Shown piece by piece: positions 46,617 to 55,731 of a stretch of 64,000 nt of DNA. The notes under the pieces are model-generated. The model did no database searches. It was not told the DNA's origin and saw nothing but the letters and a program-made list of their open reading frames with translations. Origin of the DNA: Gammaproteobacteria bacterium (GTDB taxonomy: Bacteria > Pseudomonadota > Gammaproteobacteria > Xanthomonadales > SZUA-36); the NCBI GenBank assembly GCA_024275935.1, contig JAJRYF010000055.1, positions 1 through 64,000 on the forward strand. Direction: 5' to 3'. Position numbers and translations under genes: made by a program. The stretch's first letter is position 1; every line of letters starts with the position of its first letter.

Positions 46617-46973
46617 CTACCACTCAAACAACTTCCACATAACTGGAGCTACTGGGTTGAGACCGTTCTCACCTGGCTGTAGCTCCAACTCACCATCCCC
46701 ATCAAGGTCCATATAGTAATAGGAAATGCCTTCTCTAGGGGTGACTTTAACCATATAAACACGCCCATTTTGTCGGTATTCTTCTATGGTTTTATCTTCT
46801 TCAGTACGAATACTTACTACCGGCGGCTCTTCTTCAGAACGCACCTTTGGTGGCAATGGAGGGGGCTCTAACCCGGTTTGCGGCTGCTCGCTTTCTTGTG
46901 CCACAGCGGATACTGCCAGCAACAACAATATGCCAACCGCTAGCAACTGATATTTTTTTGAATTTAAACACAT
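46617..46973 (-). CDS. DUF2782 family protein
   Basis: 118 residues, with a signal peptide (LLAVGILLLLAVSAVAQE) and a proline-rich segment, then a compact domain (TIEEYRQNGRVYMVKVTP, YYYMDLDGDGELE). DUF2782 genes occur next to polA in many gammaproteobacteria; the function is unknown. It is divergent from polA by about 80 bases. Confidence 0.8.
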   Translation of the reverse strand: MCLNSKKYQLLAVGILLLLAVSAVAQESEQPQTGLEPPPLPPKVRSEEEPPVVSIRTEEDKTIEEYRQNGRVYMVKVTPREGISYYYMDLDGDGELELQPGENGLNPVAPVMWKLFEW

Positions 46974-47051
46974 AGCCTGCGCCTCGTCGGGTAAGAAGCA
47001 TTAGAATAACAAATATAGCCCGAAAAATTCACCTAGGCAGTAATTTATCCC

Positions 47052-49766
47052 ATGACCAAGCCAGACCATGACCCGAATACCACTCTGTTCCTCGTAGATG
47101 GATCCTCTTATTTGTACCGGGCCTTCCACGCCCTTCCGGCCCTCAACAATAGCGAGGGTGAAGCAACTGGGGCTATCTACGGGGTAGCAAATATGCTGCG
47201 CCGCCTGCTAAAAGAGTTCGACCCAACCCGGGCCGCGGTTATATTTGATGCCAAAGGGAAAACCTTTCGGCACGAAAAATACCCTCTGTACAAAGCCAAT
47301 CGCCCGCCAATGCCAACGGAATTGCGTGAGCAGTTGGAAGGCATAAAAGCCCTGGTTAAAGCCATGGGGTTTCCAGTACTTGAAATTACCGGGGTTGAAG
47401 CTGATGATGTAATCGGCACGCTTTGCCAGCAAGCAGTTAGCCAGGGCCTTCAATGCGTAGTTTCAACCGGTGACAAAGACTTGGCCCAACTGGTTAACTC
47501 ATCGGTGACGCTAATTGATACTATGAAAAACTCCGTTTTGACACCAAGCTCAGTTAAGGAAAAATTCGGTGTCGCGCCACAGCATATTGTCGATTACTTA
47601 GCCCTGATCGGGGATAGCTCGGATAATATTCCCGGGGTCCCTAAAGTGGGGCCAAAAACTGCAGTGAAATGGCTACAAAAATATACCTCAGTAGATGAAA
47701 TCATAAAACACGCCGGGGAAATAACGGGCAAGGTTGGTGAAAATTTAAGAGAATTCCTACCTCAACTGCCACTTTCACGAGAGTTAGCAACCATTAAGCT
47801 GGATGTGCCACTTGAAGCCGGTATAAATGATTTGCAAATGCAGGCCTTAGATAAAGAGCCCTTGGCAGAGCTGCTAAAACGCTATGAATTCCATAGTTGG
47901 TTGCGAGAACTAGGCAGCCCCACCGGCTCCGACCCATCTGCCGACAAACCGACCAAAATCGACTACACCACAATTCTGGATCAGGAGAGTTTAGATTTAT
48001 GGCTGGACAAGCTTGAGTCTGCCGAGCTGTTTGCCTTTGACACCGAGACCACTAGCCTGAACTATATGCAGGCTGAAATTGTTGGTTTGAGCTTCGCTGT
48101 AACTCCTGGTCAAGCCGCCTACCTACCCTTGGCGCACAGCTACCCCGGCTGCCCGCCGCAACTGGACCGGGATACAGTTCTAAAACGCTTCCAGCCATTA
48201 CTGGAAAACCCAAACAAAACCAAGCTTGGGCAACATCTGAAATATGACCGCAATGTGCTGCTTAACTACGGTATTGAGCTAAACGGAATTGCCCACGACA
48301 GCATGTTGGAAAGCTATGTGCTTGATAGTACTGCCGGGCGCCACGATATGGATTCTCTAGCCAACCGGTACCTGGGAGAGGAGACCATTAAGTTTACTGA
48401 TATAGCTGGCAAAGCAGGTAAAAAGCAACTTACATTTGACCAGGTAGAAATTGATAAAGCCAGCCCTTACGCCGCCGAAGATGCGGATATAACCCTCAGA
48501 TTACACCAACATATCTGGCCCAAGCTGGCTGCCCTGCCAGCACTAAAAAAACTCTATCAAGAAGTAGAAATTCCGCTTCTTTCTGTGCTTTCAAAAATGG
48601 AAACCAATGGGGTCTTAATTGATGGCAAGCTCCTCCGCGCTCAAAGTACCGAGCTGGCAAAAAAAATCATGCTCATGGAGCAAACCGCCTATGAGCTCGC
48701 CGGGCACAGCTTTAATTTAGGCTCACCAAAGCAACTACAACACATATTATTTGAAGAGTTAGAACTGCCGATTATTCGCAAAACTCCTAAAGGCCAACCA
48801 TCAACAGCAGAGGATGTACTAACTGAGCTAGGCCACGATTATGCGCTGCCGAAGTTGATCCTTGAATACCGTAGTTTATCCAAGCTGAAGTCTACCTATA
48901 CCGACAAGCTGCCAGGGCGGATAGACCCCAACACGGGCAGGGTGCATACCAGCTACCACCAAGCGGTTGCTGCTACTGGCAGATTATCATCGGCCGACCC
49001 TAACCTGCAAAACATTCCAATCAGAACAGCCGAAGGCAGACGCATTCGTGAAGCCTTTATTGCCCCCCCGGGAAAACTGATTATAGCCTGTGACTACTCC
49101 CAAATTGAGCTACGAATTATGGCGCACTTATCTGCGGATAAAAGCTTGCTCCAAGCCTTTCATAACGATCTGGATATTCATAGTGCCACCGCTGCAGAGG
49201 TTTTTGCGGTGCCAGTTGATGCCGTCAGCTCAAATCAACGGCGCGCAGCCAAGGCCATTAATTTTGGCTTGATGTACGGAATGTCAGCTTTTGGCCTAGC
49301 CAAGCAATTGGAGATTAAGCGCGGCGAGGCGCAGGAATATATTGATACCTACTTTTCCCGTTACCCTGGCGTGTTTGAATACATGGAGCGAACCCGTGAA
49401 CTGGCTCGCGAACAGCAGTATGTTGAAACCCTGTTTGGGCGCCGTCTGTGGCTGCGTGAAATCAACGCCAGCAACCCCATGCGTCGTCAGGCAGCTGAGC
49501 GCGCTGCTATCAACGCCCCAATGCAAGGGACTGCCGCCGATATCATCAAGCGGGCAATGTTAAGCGTAGATCAGTGGATGCAGACGGAAAAACCCGATGC
49601 CCTGATGATAATGCAAGTCCACGACGAACTAGTATTTGAAGTCGCCGAGGAGCAAAGAGATCAATTCACCAAAGAAATAGTCAAGCAAATGGAGTCAGCC
49701 GCAAAGTTAGCCGTGCCACTACTGGTTGATGCCGATTACGGGGCTAACTGGGAAGCCGCCCACTAG
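47052..49766 (+). CDS. polA: DNA polymerase I
   Basis: 904 residues with all three domains: 5'-3' exonuclease (FLVDGSSYLYRAFHAL, GVEADDVIGTL), 3'-5' exonuclease with active FDTETTSLN, and family A polymerase (DYSQIELRIMAHLS, RRAAKAINFGLMYGMS, QVHDELVFEV). The catalytic acids of the proofreading site are retained, unlike some family members. Fills gaps after Okazaki fragment and excision repair. Confidence 0.98.
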   Translation: MTKPDHDPNTTLFLVDGSSYLYRAFHALPALNNSEGEATGAIYGVANMLRRLLKEFDPTRAAVIFDAKGKTFRHEKYPLYKANRPPMPTELREQLEGIKALVKAMGFPVLEITGVEADDVIGTLCQQAVSQGLQCVVSTGDKDLAQLVNSSVTLIDTMKNSVLTPSSVKEKFGVAPQHIVDYLALIGDSSDNIPGVPKVGPKTAVKWLQKYTSVDEIIKHAGEITGKVGENLREFLPQLPLSRELATIKLDVPLEAGINDLQMQALDKEPLAELLKRYEFHSWLRELGSPTGSDPSADKPTKIDYTTILDQESLDLWLDKLESAELFAFDTETTSLNYMQAEIVGLSFAVTPGQAAYLPLAHSYPGCPPQLDRDTVLKRFQPLLENPNKTKLGQHLKYDRNVLLNYGIELNGIAHDSMLESYVLDSTAGRHDMDSLANRYLGEETIKFTDIAGKAGKKQLTFDQVEIDKASPYAAEDADITLRLHQHIWPKLAALPALKKLYQEVEIPLLSVLSKMETNGVLIDGKLLRAQSTELAKKIMLMEQTAYELAGHSFNLGSPKQLQHILFEELELPIIRKTPKGQPSTAEDVLTELGHDYALPKLILEYRSLSKLKSTYTDKLPGRIDPNTGRVHTSYHQAVAATGRLSSADPNLQNIPIRTAEGRRIREAFIAPPGKLIIACDYSQIELRIMAHLSADKSLLQAFHNDLDIHSATAAEVFAVPVDAVSSNQRRAAKAINFGLMYGMSAFGLAKQLEIKRGEAQEYIDTYFSRYPGVFEYMERTRELAREQQYVETLFGRRLWLREINASNPMRRQAAERAAINAPMQGTAADIIKRAMLSVDQWMQTEKPDALMIMQVHDELVFEVAEEQRDQFTKEIVKQMESAAKLAVPLLVDADYGANWEAAH

Positions 49767-49794
49767 CTCGTATCGCTCACCAAACTAGCGAGCC

Positions 49795-49810
49795 CTCGCC
49801 ACCCGGCGAG
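49795..49810. other. hairpin after polA
   Basis: CTCGCC-ACCC-GGCGAG is a perfect 6-bp stem 29 bases past the polA stop, preceded by a second small repeat (TCGCT/AGCGA). No T-run follows, so it may aid rather than be a terminator between convergent genes. Confidence 0.45.
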
Positions 49811-49838
49811 AAATGCTGGCTGGATCAAATAAAAACCT

Positions 49839-50189
49839 TTACTTAATCAGGCGTAGCGCGAAGGGCACTCTAAATGGCTTGCCGTTTGAAGCGGCAATCG
49901 CGCCCATAATACAAAACACCAGATGAATGATAGCTATAGCCATTATAACCACAACCCCAATCACCACAATTATTAACAGCAGTCCGGCAAAATATACGAT
50001 AATCGCCGTAATCGACCAGTTAAGGGCTTCTTTTGCCTGATCTTTAATATAGGCGTCATCTTGCTTTAATAAATACAGGATAAGCCCTGGAATAAAGCCA
50101 AAAAATATCGTCCCAATCCATACCAACAGAGCCATATTCTTTGAATCCTGGCTGGTTTCCTGAACTTCGTTATTCGCCTCTTCGCTCAT
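49839..50189 (-). CDS. DUF4870 family membrane protein
   Basis: 116 residues. Short acidic N-terminus, then three hydrophobic segments (about 20-38, 57-77, 78-98) with the KEALNWSITAIIVYF phrase typical of DUF4870. An inner-membrane protein of unknown role. The start is ATG 50189, with AAAGAG upstream; an upstream GTG-type extension carries no ribosome-binding site. Confidence 0.82.
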   Translation of the reverse strand: MSEEANNEVQETSQDSKNMALLVWIGTIFFGFIPGLILYLLKQDDAYIKDQAKEALNWSITAIIVYFAGLLLIIVVIGVVVIMAIAIIHLVFCIMGAIAASNGKPFRVPFALRLIK

Positions 50190-50400
50190 AATTGTTCTCT
50201 TTATTAAAAGCCTAGTTAAAATATCAAACAGGAGACAGCAGTATAGCAGAGCCGGTGAATTAAACCTCACCGCATCCGCAGGACATGGGGTAATTTCCGA
50301 GCTCACACAAATCCAAAGCTTACGATGCTTCCGCTGCGCTTGACAGCACCCTGCGAAACCTTGGCTCCTTGGGCAGAGTGGGTTGGGTTCGAGGGCATGG
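50190..50400. other. intergenic region upstream of the DUF4870 gene, start of repeat mosaic
   Basis: No gene is visible. A 13-base phrase GGTTGGGTTCGAG occurs at 50381-50393 and again at 50525-50537, so the duplicated unit begins here. A promoter for the DUF4870 gene must lie within, but I see no convincing boxes. Confidence 0.45.
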
Positions 50401-50401
50401 C

Positions 50402-50460
50402 GCTGGACTGAGGCTCATAGCAACGCTATGGGCCGAAGGAAGCTCAAGCCCAGAGGCTCC
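50402..50460. repeat. 59-bp direct repeat, copy 1
   Basis: 58 of 59 bases match 50572-50630, exactly 170 bases downstream. Each copy contains the imperfect palindrome GGCTCATAGC-AAC-GCTATGGGCC. It is not coding in a way I can support. Confidence 0.85.
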
Positions 50461-50510
50461 AAACCACGCCAATCTCTAACCCGCTCGACACCAATAGAAT
50501 TGCAAACCCT

Positions 50511-50671
50511 GGTTTGTCTTTTGGGGTTGGGTTCGAGAAGCTGGCGCCGGGCTGGAGCTTCTGGGCGCCGGGCTGGACTGAGGCTCATAGCAACGCTATG
50601 GGCCGAAGGAAGCCCAAGCCCAGAGGCTCCAGAACCAGCCAGATTCCGGAACCAGCCCCAAAAGACAAACC
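50511..50671. repeat. inverted repeat arms spanning the second copy
   Basis: GGTTTGTCTTTTGGGG (50511-50526) is the exact reverse complement of 50656-50671. Inside, GGAGCTTCTGGGC (50554-50566) is a 12/13 inverted match to 50619-50631. Such nested arms resemble REP/BIME or MITE-like elements. Confidence 0.7.
50572..50630. repeat. 59-bp direct repeat, copy 2
   Basis: Second copy of the unit at 50402-50460 with one C/T difference. It lies between the inverted arms described separately. Confidence 0.85.
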
Positions 50672-50679
50672 TAAAAACC

Positions 50680-50708
50680 AAAAAAAGCCCCGAACAAATG
50701 TCCGGGGC
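50680..50708 (-). terminator. terminator of the candidate small RNA
   Basis: GCCCCG and CGGGGC form the base of a stem that extends through GACA/TGTT, followed by seven T on the minus strand. It lies about 195 bases past the tsaC stop, with the candidate RNA in between. Confidence 0.85.
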
Positions 50709-50833
50709 CAATCTGCAGTTTGGTCGTTGGGGTACAGACCAAACCCGTATTCGATCCGTTGAGGGAGGATAACGGATCTATCGTCACTAGGAGTGACAGT
50801 AATTAAGACTATGGACGGTTTAATTAGTTCAAA
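50680..50833 (-). ncRNA. candidate structured small RNA, about 154 nt
   Basis: On the minus strand there are four successive inverted repeats before a strong terminator: TAATTAA (50820-50826 with 50800-50806), GTCACT-N3-AGTGAC (50783-50797), GATCCGTT-N10-AACGGATC (50753-50778) and GTTTGGTC-N11-GACCAAAC (50718-50744). The loops are C-rich on this strand (ATCCTCCCTC, TGTACCCCAAC), so they could pair with ribosome-binding sites. A promoter-like pair sits just upstream. The gene order (near polA) recalls Spot 42 and ErsA, but I see no sequence match to them. On the plus strand the loops would carry GGA, as in CsrB-type RNAs, but no terminator is seen that way. Confidence 0.6.
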
Positions 50834-50839
50834 GAAATA

Positions 50840-50869
50840 TATATATTTTCTTATAAAGTCCGCACTCAA
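50840..50869 (-). promoter_or_regulatory. candidate promoter of the small RNA
   Basis: TTGAGT (50864-50869), an 18-base spacer, then TATATA (50840-50845) within an AT-rich palindrome. The predicted start near 50833 lies just upstream of the first hairpin. Confidence 0.5.
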
Positions 50870-50904
50870 CAGGGTGTATCTTTTGAAATCAATCTGTTAC
50901 AAGT

Positions 50905-51471
50905 TTAGCGAATTACAGTATCGCTGCGTAGATCCCTAATTGTACTGACAGACTGCTGGCCGCCAAGCTCCCCTGACAGATAACCCGCCAACTCTGGGCT
51001 GGAAAAATAACTGACTAATTGTTGCTGATTTAGTGCTGGTGATTGCCCGGAAGGGTTGGCGCTAGTTGATACCAGCGGCTGGTTAAATGCTCTGCATAAT
51101 CGCCGGGTAAGTGGGTTATCGCTCACTCTTACCGCCAGAGTATCGTGCTTGCCGGTCAACCATCCCGGGGTGCCTTTTGCGGCCGGAAATAACCAGGTTA
51201 CAGGTCCTGGCCAGCTTGCTAGGGCACGGCCCATTTCACACACACTGACCGGCGCCAACAAACCCTGAAACTGTTCAAAATCCGCAGCCACCAAAATCAG
51301 GCCCTGTTCAACCGAGCGCTGCTTGATCTTGAGTAGTTTGTTAACTGCGGCCTGGTTGTTGGGGTCACATCCCAGGCCCCATACTGCCTCTGTAGGCCAG
51401 GCAATAACTTCCCCTGCAAGTAATGCCGCTACCGCGGCATCGGTACTTAGCTCTGGCAGCCGGGCATTCAT
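50905..51471 (-). CDS. tsaC: threonylcarbamoyl-AMP synthase
   Basis: 188 residues of the YrdC/Sua5 family; makes the TC-AMP used for the t6A37 modification of tRNA. Motifs are IAWPTEAVWGLGCDP, KQRSVEQGLIL and SANPSGQSPA. It lacks the Sua5 C-terminal domain, so TsaC is the fitting name. ATG follows the topA stop by one base (TGAAATG), so translation is coupled. Confidence 0.95.
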   Translation of the reverse strand: MNARLPELSTDAAVAALLAGEVIAWPTEAVWGLGCDPNNQAAVNKLLKIKQRSVEQGLILVAADFEQFQGLLAPVSVCEMGRALASWPGPVTWLFPAAKGTPGWLTGKHDTLAVRVSDNPLTRRLCRAFNQPLVSTSANPSGQSPALNQQQLVSYFSSPELAGYLSGELGGQQSVSTIRDLRSDTVIR

Positions 51472-51472
51472 T

Positions 51473-53884
51473 TCAACTGCTGGTTTTAGCTGCTACTTTT
51501 TTCTTGCTGGCCTTCTTCTTACTACGTTTTTTCTTGCTAGCCTTTTTCTTGCTGCGTTTTTTCTTCGCCGCTTTTTTCTTGCCGGTCTTTTTCTTTTTGC
51601 CTTTTTTGTCAGGCGCCGCTTCCAGTAACTTCAACATATCTTCCAGCGACAAGGATTCCCACTCAACATCTTTGGCAATTCTGGCATTCTTGTTCCCGTC
51701 GGTAACAAAGGGCCCCCAGCGGCCTTTAATAATCTGAATTTCTCCCATTGGAGTATCCGGAATAGTTTTAAGAATCTTGGCCAAATCAGCAGCTTTTTTA
51801 GCCGCAATCAGCTCCAGAGCACGGGGTAATTCTACCGTGTAAGGGTCGTCTTCTTTAAGCGATACAAATTTGCTGGCATAGCGAATATATGGCCCAAAAC
51901 GGCCAATGCTGGTAGAGACTTTTTCGCCATCCTCGGTTTCACCCAACTGCCGTGGTAACTTAAATAGCTCTAGAGCCTCATCAAAACTAATCGAGCTAAG
52001 CCGCTGCCCCGGGCGCAAACCTGCAAATTTAGGCTTACCTTCATCCTCAGCTGTACCAATTTGTGCGTATGGCCCATAACGCCCCAAGCGCACAGACAAC
52101 TCCAGGCCAGTTGCTGGGTCTTTACCCAAAACTCGCTTATGGCGAGCTTCATCGCGAGATACGGTTTCTTCCTTATCCTTGACCCTGGCAATGAACGGTT
52201 CCCAGAAGCTGCGCAACAGGGGAACCCAGTCTTTCTCTCCCCGCGAGACTGCATCCAGATTATCTTCCAGACGGGCCGTAAATTCATAATCCACATAACG
52301 CTCAAAGTGCTTGGAAAGAAAGTTGGCAACCACAATTCCGGTATCGGTAGGATGGAAGCGTTTGCGATCCAACATTACATAGTCACGATTTACCAGCGTG
52401 GAAATAATATTAGCGTAAGTGGAAGGCCTGCCAATCCCGTACTCTTCCAGCACTTTAACCAGGCTGGCTTCAGAATAGCGTGGCGGTGGGTCGGTAAAAT
52501 GTTGCTCAGCGCGAATTTCTTGCAGCGGCACCAATTCACCCTCCACCAATTCCGGCAGGCGTTTTTCGGCCTTTTTATCAGTGCCCGGACGGCTTTCTTC
52601 GTAGACCGCTAAAAACCCAGGACGCGCAACAGTAGAACCGGTGGCGCGAAACGTTGCCCCATCAAGATCAAACTCAGCTGCAACCAGATGCATAAGCGCC
52701 GGAATCATCTGACAAGCCATGGTCCGTTGCCAGATTAATGTATATAGCTTGTGTTGCTCTTCATTCAAATAAGGCTTCACACGGTCAGGGGTTAGCGCCG
52801 CCGAGGTCACACGGATCGCCTCATGCGCTTCCTGAGCGTTTTTAGACTTGGTTTTATAAGTGTTTGGCACCTCGGGGATTTGATCTGCCCCAAACTGCTG
52901 ACTAATCTGTTGCCGAATATCCACCAGGGCATCTGCCGACAAGGCTACTGAGTCGGTACGCATATAGGTAATCAACCCCTGTGTTTCTCCGCTAATTGCA
53001 ATACCTTCGTACAACTTTTGAGCAGTGCGCATGGTTCTTTGGGCGGTAAAGCCAATTTTTCTGGCAGCATCTTGCTGCATGGTTGAGGTTATAAACGGTG
53101 CTGCCGGTCGCCGTTGGCGCTCTTTGCGGGTAATTCTGGCAACCTGCATTTTGTCACTGGCACTATTAGCTAGCCGCTCACGGATTGCCAGAGCCTGATC
53201 AGTATTGTTGATATCGAACTTTTTGACTTTATCGCCATCAAGAATATCTAAATTGGCGGTAAATGCGCTACCGTCTTTAACCAAATCAGCTTCCAGCGTC
53301 CAGAATTCTTGTGGATTAAAAGCATCTATCTCAGCTTCGCGCTCCACAATCAGGCGTAATGCTGGTGACTGTACCCGACCTGCAGATAGCCCAGGACTAA
53401 CCTTGCGCCACAGCAAGGGCGATAAACTAAACCCTACCAGACGATCCAGTGCCCGCCGTGCTTGCTGGGCATTTATCAGGTTCATTTCCAGATCACGCGG
53501 ATTAGCAACCGCCTCCTGAATGGCTTTTTTAGTAATCTCTGAAAACACCACCCGGTAAAGCTCGCGACCCTCAAGCAGACCTTTATCGCGTAATATTTCG
53601 GCAACATGCCAGGAAATAGCCTCTCCTTCGCGATCTAAATCCGTAGCCAGATAAATAGCCTCGGCCTTTTTGGCCTCGCGGACTATGGCATCTATGTTTT
53701 TCTTGCTACGGTCGATCAGGCGATAATGCATTTTAAAATCTGCATCGGTCTCAATCGCGCCCTCACCCTTGATGAGATCACGGACATGCCCAAAGGAGGC
53801 CAAAACTTTAAAGTCCTTGCCTAGGTATTTATTAATGGTAGAGGCCTTGGCAGGCGACTCTACAATCAGTAGATTTTTTGCCAT
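51473..53884 (-). CDS. topA: DNA topoisomerase I
   Basis: 803-residue type IA enzyme that relaxes negative supercoils. The N-terminal Toprim domain has LLIVESPAKA and DLDREGEAI. The catalytic Tyr is in GLITYMRTDS. The C-terminus has glycine-rich topoisomerase repeats (GRYGPYAQIG, GRFGPYIRYA, GRWGPFVTDG) and no zinc-finger Cys clusters, unlike E. coli. The last ~45 residues are a lysine-rich tail with a repeated KKKRSKKKAS unit. Confidence 0.96.
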   Translation of the reverse strand: MAKNLLIVESPAKASTINKYLGKDFKVLASFGHVRDLIKGEGAIETDADFKMHYRLIDRSKKNIDAIVREAKKAEAIYLATDLDREGEAISWHVAEILRDKGLLEGRELYRVVFSEITKKAIQEAVANPRDLEMNLINAQQARRALDRLVGFSLSPLLWRKVSPGLSAGRVQSPALRLIVEREAEIDAFNPQEFWTLEADLVKDGSAFTANLDILDGDKVKKFDINNTDQALAIRERLANSASDKMQVARITRKERQRRPAAPFITSTMQQDAARKIGFTAQRTMRTAQKLYEGIAISGETQGLITYMRTDSVALSADALVDIRQQISQQFGADQIPEVPNTYKTKSKNAQEAHEAIRVTSAALTPDRVKPYLNEEQHKLYTLIWQRTMACQMIPALMHLVAAEFDLDGATFRATGSTVARPGFLAVYEESRPGTDKKAEKRLPELVEGELVPLQEIRAEQHFTDPPPRYSEASLVKVLEEYGIGRPSTYANIISTLVNRDYVMLDRKRFHPTDTGIVVANFLSKHFERYVDYEFTARLEDNLDAVSRGEKDWVPLLRSFWEPFIARVKDKEETVSRDEARHKRVLGKDPATGLELSVRLGRYGPYAQIGTAEDEGKPKFAGLRPGQRLSSISFDEALELFKLPRQLGETEDGEKVSTSIGRFGPYIRYASKFVSLKEDDPYTVELPRALELIAAKKAADLAKILKTIPDTPMGEIQIIKGRWGPFVTDGNKNARIAKDVEWESLSLEDMLKLLEAAPDKKGKKKKTGKKKAAKKKRSKKKASKKKRSKKKASKKKVAAKTSS

Positions 53885-54047
53885 TCTTTTTTTACCAATT
53901 TATACCAATCAACAAATCAGCCACGACTCGTACAAGCAGTGGCTGATTTACATTACTTAATTCTGCGGTTAAAACCAGGCCATATGGCTTGGCTTGGTCC
54001 CAGTTTACTGACCAATTTCAGTACTGCGAAACAGAATCCCTTATTTA

Positions 54048-54524
54048 TTAATGCCTATATTCTATCTCGCTGTCAAACATCAATTCTTCCATCCAGGCAA
54101 AATTAGCCTCTTGCCCTGGCTGATTAAACAGCACCATCAGCACTACCCACTTAACATCATCCAGGCATATTTCATCGCTATCAAGGGCCATTAAACGATC
54201 TAGCACTAGCTCCCTACAGGTGGTATCCAAGACCGCAACATTTTCCAGATACAGCATAAAGCCTCGACAATCAGTATCCAGACGAGCCATTTCTATGGCG
54301 GAATATATCCGCATTGGTCGGTCGCAGGCGGATATAGGCGCAGGCGCCTCGCGCTGATCAGCCAGCGCATCCAGCCAGCTGAAGGCTTTATCTATTTCGG
54401 CATTACTAAAACCCGCTTGATGTAGGGAGTCCTCCATACTATGGCGGTCATCAGCCTCATCGGCCTGGTCGTAAATATAATTTTCAAACAGGTACATCAG
54501 TACCTCGAGCACATTTTCTTTCAT
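54048..54524 (-). CDS. smg: Smg family protein (DUF494)
   Basis: 158 residues, all-helical. [17 protein letters not shown] at the N-terminus and [21 protein letters not shown] near the C-terminus are characteristic. Encoded next to dprA in gammaproteobacteria; its function is unknown. ATG follows the dprA stop by 41 bases. Confidence 0.93.
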   Translation of the reverse strand: MKENVLEVLMYLFENYIYDQADEADDRHSMEDSLHQAGFSNAEIDKAFSWLDALADQREAPAPISACDRPMRIYSAIEMARLDTDCRGFMLYLENVAVLDTTCRELVLDRLMALDSDEICLDDVKWVVLMVLFNQPGQEANFAWMEELMFDSEIEYRH

Positions 54525-54565
54525 TCTTCGGTTAACCTGTTTTTATTTCTCAATCAATAACTGCT

Positions 54566-55720
54566 TCATTGTAAGCGGCTGAACGCCCCACCGGGATGAG
54601 TTTCAACCATTCCTTTCAGTTCTAACACCAATAGCATGGATGAGACTGCCTGTGGGGTCAATCCACTAAGGCGAATTATTTTCTCCACAGCCTGCGGATC
54701 GAAGCTCAAATTTGACCATAGTTTCTGGTATTCCGGATCATCCGGAAGCCCCAACCGTGCCTGATTTGCACTTTCTGGGACTTGCACCGACGTGGCCTCC
54801 AGCTCGGTTTTAAGACTAGGCTCCTGCAATCGCTGGTGTAACTCTTGGGCCAGCTCTGCGGCCACTGCGCCGAGCTCCTGAATCACATCAGCACCAGTTT
54901 CAACTAGCTTGGCGCCGTCACGAATCAAGCGATGACAACCTTTAGACATGGGGTTGTGGATTGATCCTGGAATCGCAAAAACTTCACGGCCTTGCTCTAC
55001 CGCCAGCCGGGTGGTAATCAATGTACCACTCTTAACCCCAGCCTCCACTACCAGCACACCCAGCGATAAACCGCTGATAATTCGATTTCTGGAAGGGAAG
55101 TGTGACGGTCTAGCCGTGGTTCCCAGCGGAAACTCTGAGACCAACAGACCAGCTGCTGCTATTTCAGCACTTAACTTGCGATTTGTTACCGGGTACACCA
55201 CATCTACACCAGTGCCTAACACCGCTATCGTACTGCTCACATTTAGCGCAGCCTTATGGGCAGCTGAGTCAACCCCGCTCGCCATGCCTGAGGTAATCAC
55301 AAAGCCTTCTTTGGCAAGATGACGGGCAAAAGCTGCGGCATTGTCCAAACCACCACGAGTGGGGTTTCTGGAACCAATTATGGCTATTTGGGGCTGCCAG
55401 AGTAAATCTACATCTCCCGCCAGCCAAAGGGCAACCGGGGGATCAGGGATGCGTTTTAATACGGCCGGGTAATCGGGGTTATCGAATGTCAGCAAGCAGT
55501 GGCGACCATCATCTAGCCACTCAGTATCAGCACGCAACAGCTCCATATCCGGATTGCGCAAATACGCCCGGCTTACAACAGGCAACTGAGATGAGCTGCT
55601 AAATAGTTCGGAAATACCCCCGGAAGCAAGCGCCTTTAATACTGCCGCACGCCCCAGTTTGGGAGCGCGCAAAGCAATCAACCAACTGCGTAAACTATCG
55701 CTAGCAGAGTTACGCTGCAA
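54566..55720 (-). CDS. dprA: DNA processing protein DprA
   Basis: 384 residues. The Rossmann-like core has AIIGSRNPTRGG, ITSGMASGVDSAAHKAAL and FPSRNRIISGLS. A winged-helix domain is at the C-terminus (about residues 320-384). Loads RecA on incoming single-stranded DNA during transformation. The start is probably TTG 55720, as no ATG or GTG fits the N-terminus. It is 11 bases after the LysM gene. Confidence 0.93.
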   Translation of the reverse strand: MQRNSASDSLRSWLIALRAPKLGRAAVLKALASGGISELFSSSSQLPVVSRAYLRNPDMELLRADTEWLDDGRHCLLTFDNPDYPAVLKRIPDPPVALWLAGDVDLLWQPQIAIIGSRNPTRGGLDNAAAFARHLAKEGFVITSGMASGVDSAAHKAALNVSSTIAVLGTGVDVVYPVTNRKLSAEIAAAGLLVSEFPLGTTARPSHFPSRNRIISGLSLGVLVVEAGVKSGTLITTRLAVEQGREVFAIPGSIHNPMSKGCHRLIRDGAKLVETGADVIQELGAVAAELAQELHQRLQEPSLKTELEATSVQVPESANQARLGLPDDPEYQKLWSNLSFDPQAVEKIIRLSGLTPQAVSSMLLVLELKGMVETHPGGAFSRLQ

Positions 55721-55731
55721 GCAGGTGCCAG

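Noticed and set aside
50380-50770. Open frames of 80-130 codons on both strands
   Set aside because: They run through repeats and hairpins, show no ribosome-binding site or family signature, and overlap the candidate sRNA.
50710-50830. CsrB/RsmY-type RNA on the plus strand (GGA in loops)
   Set aside because: Loops do carry GG or GGA on the plus strand, but the terminator with T-run and the promoter-like pair read on the minus strand.
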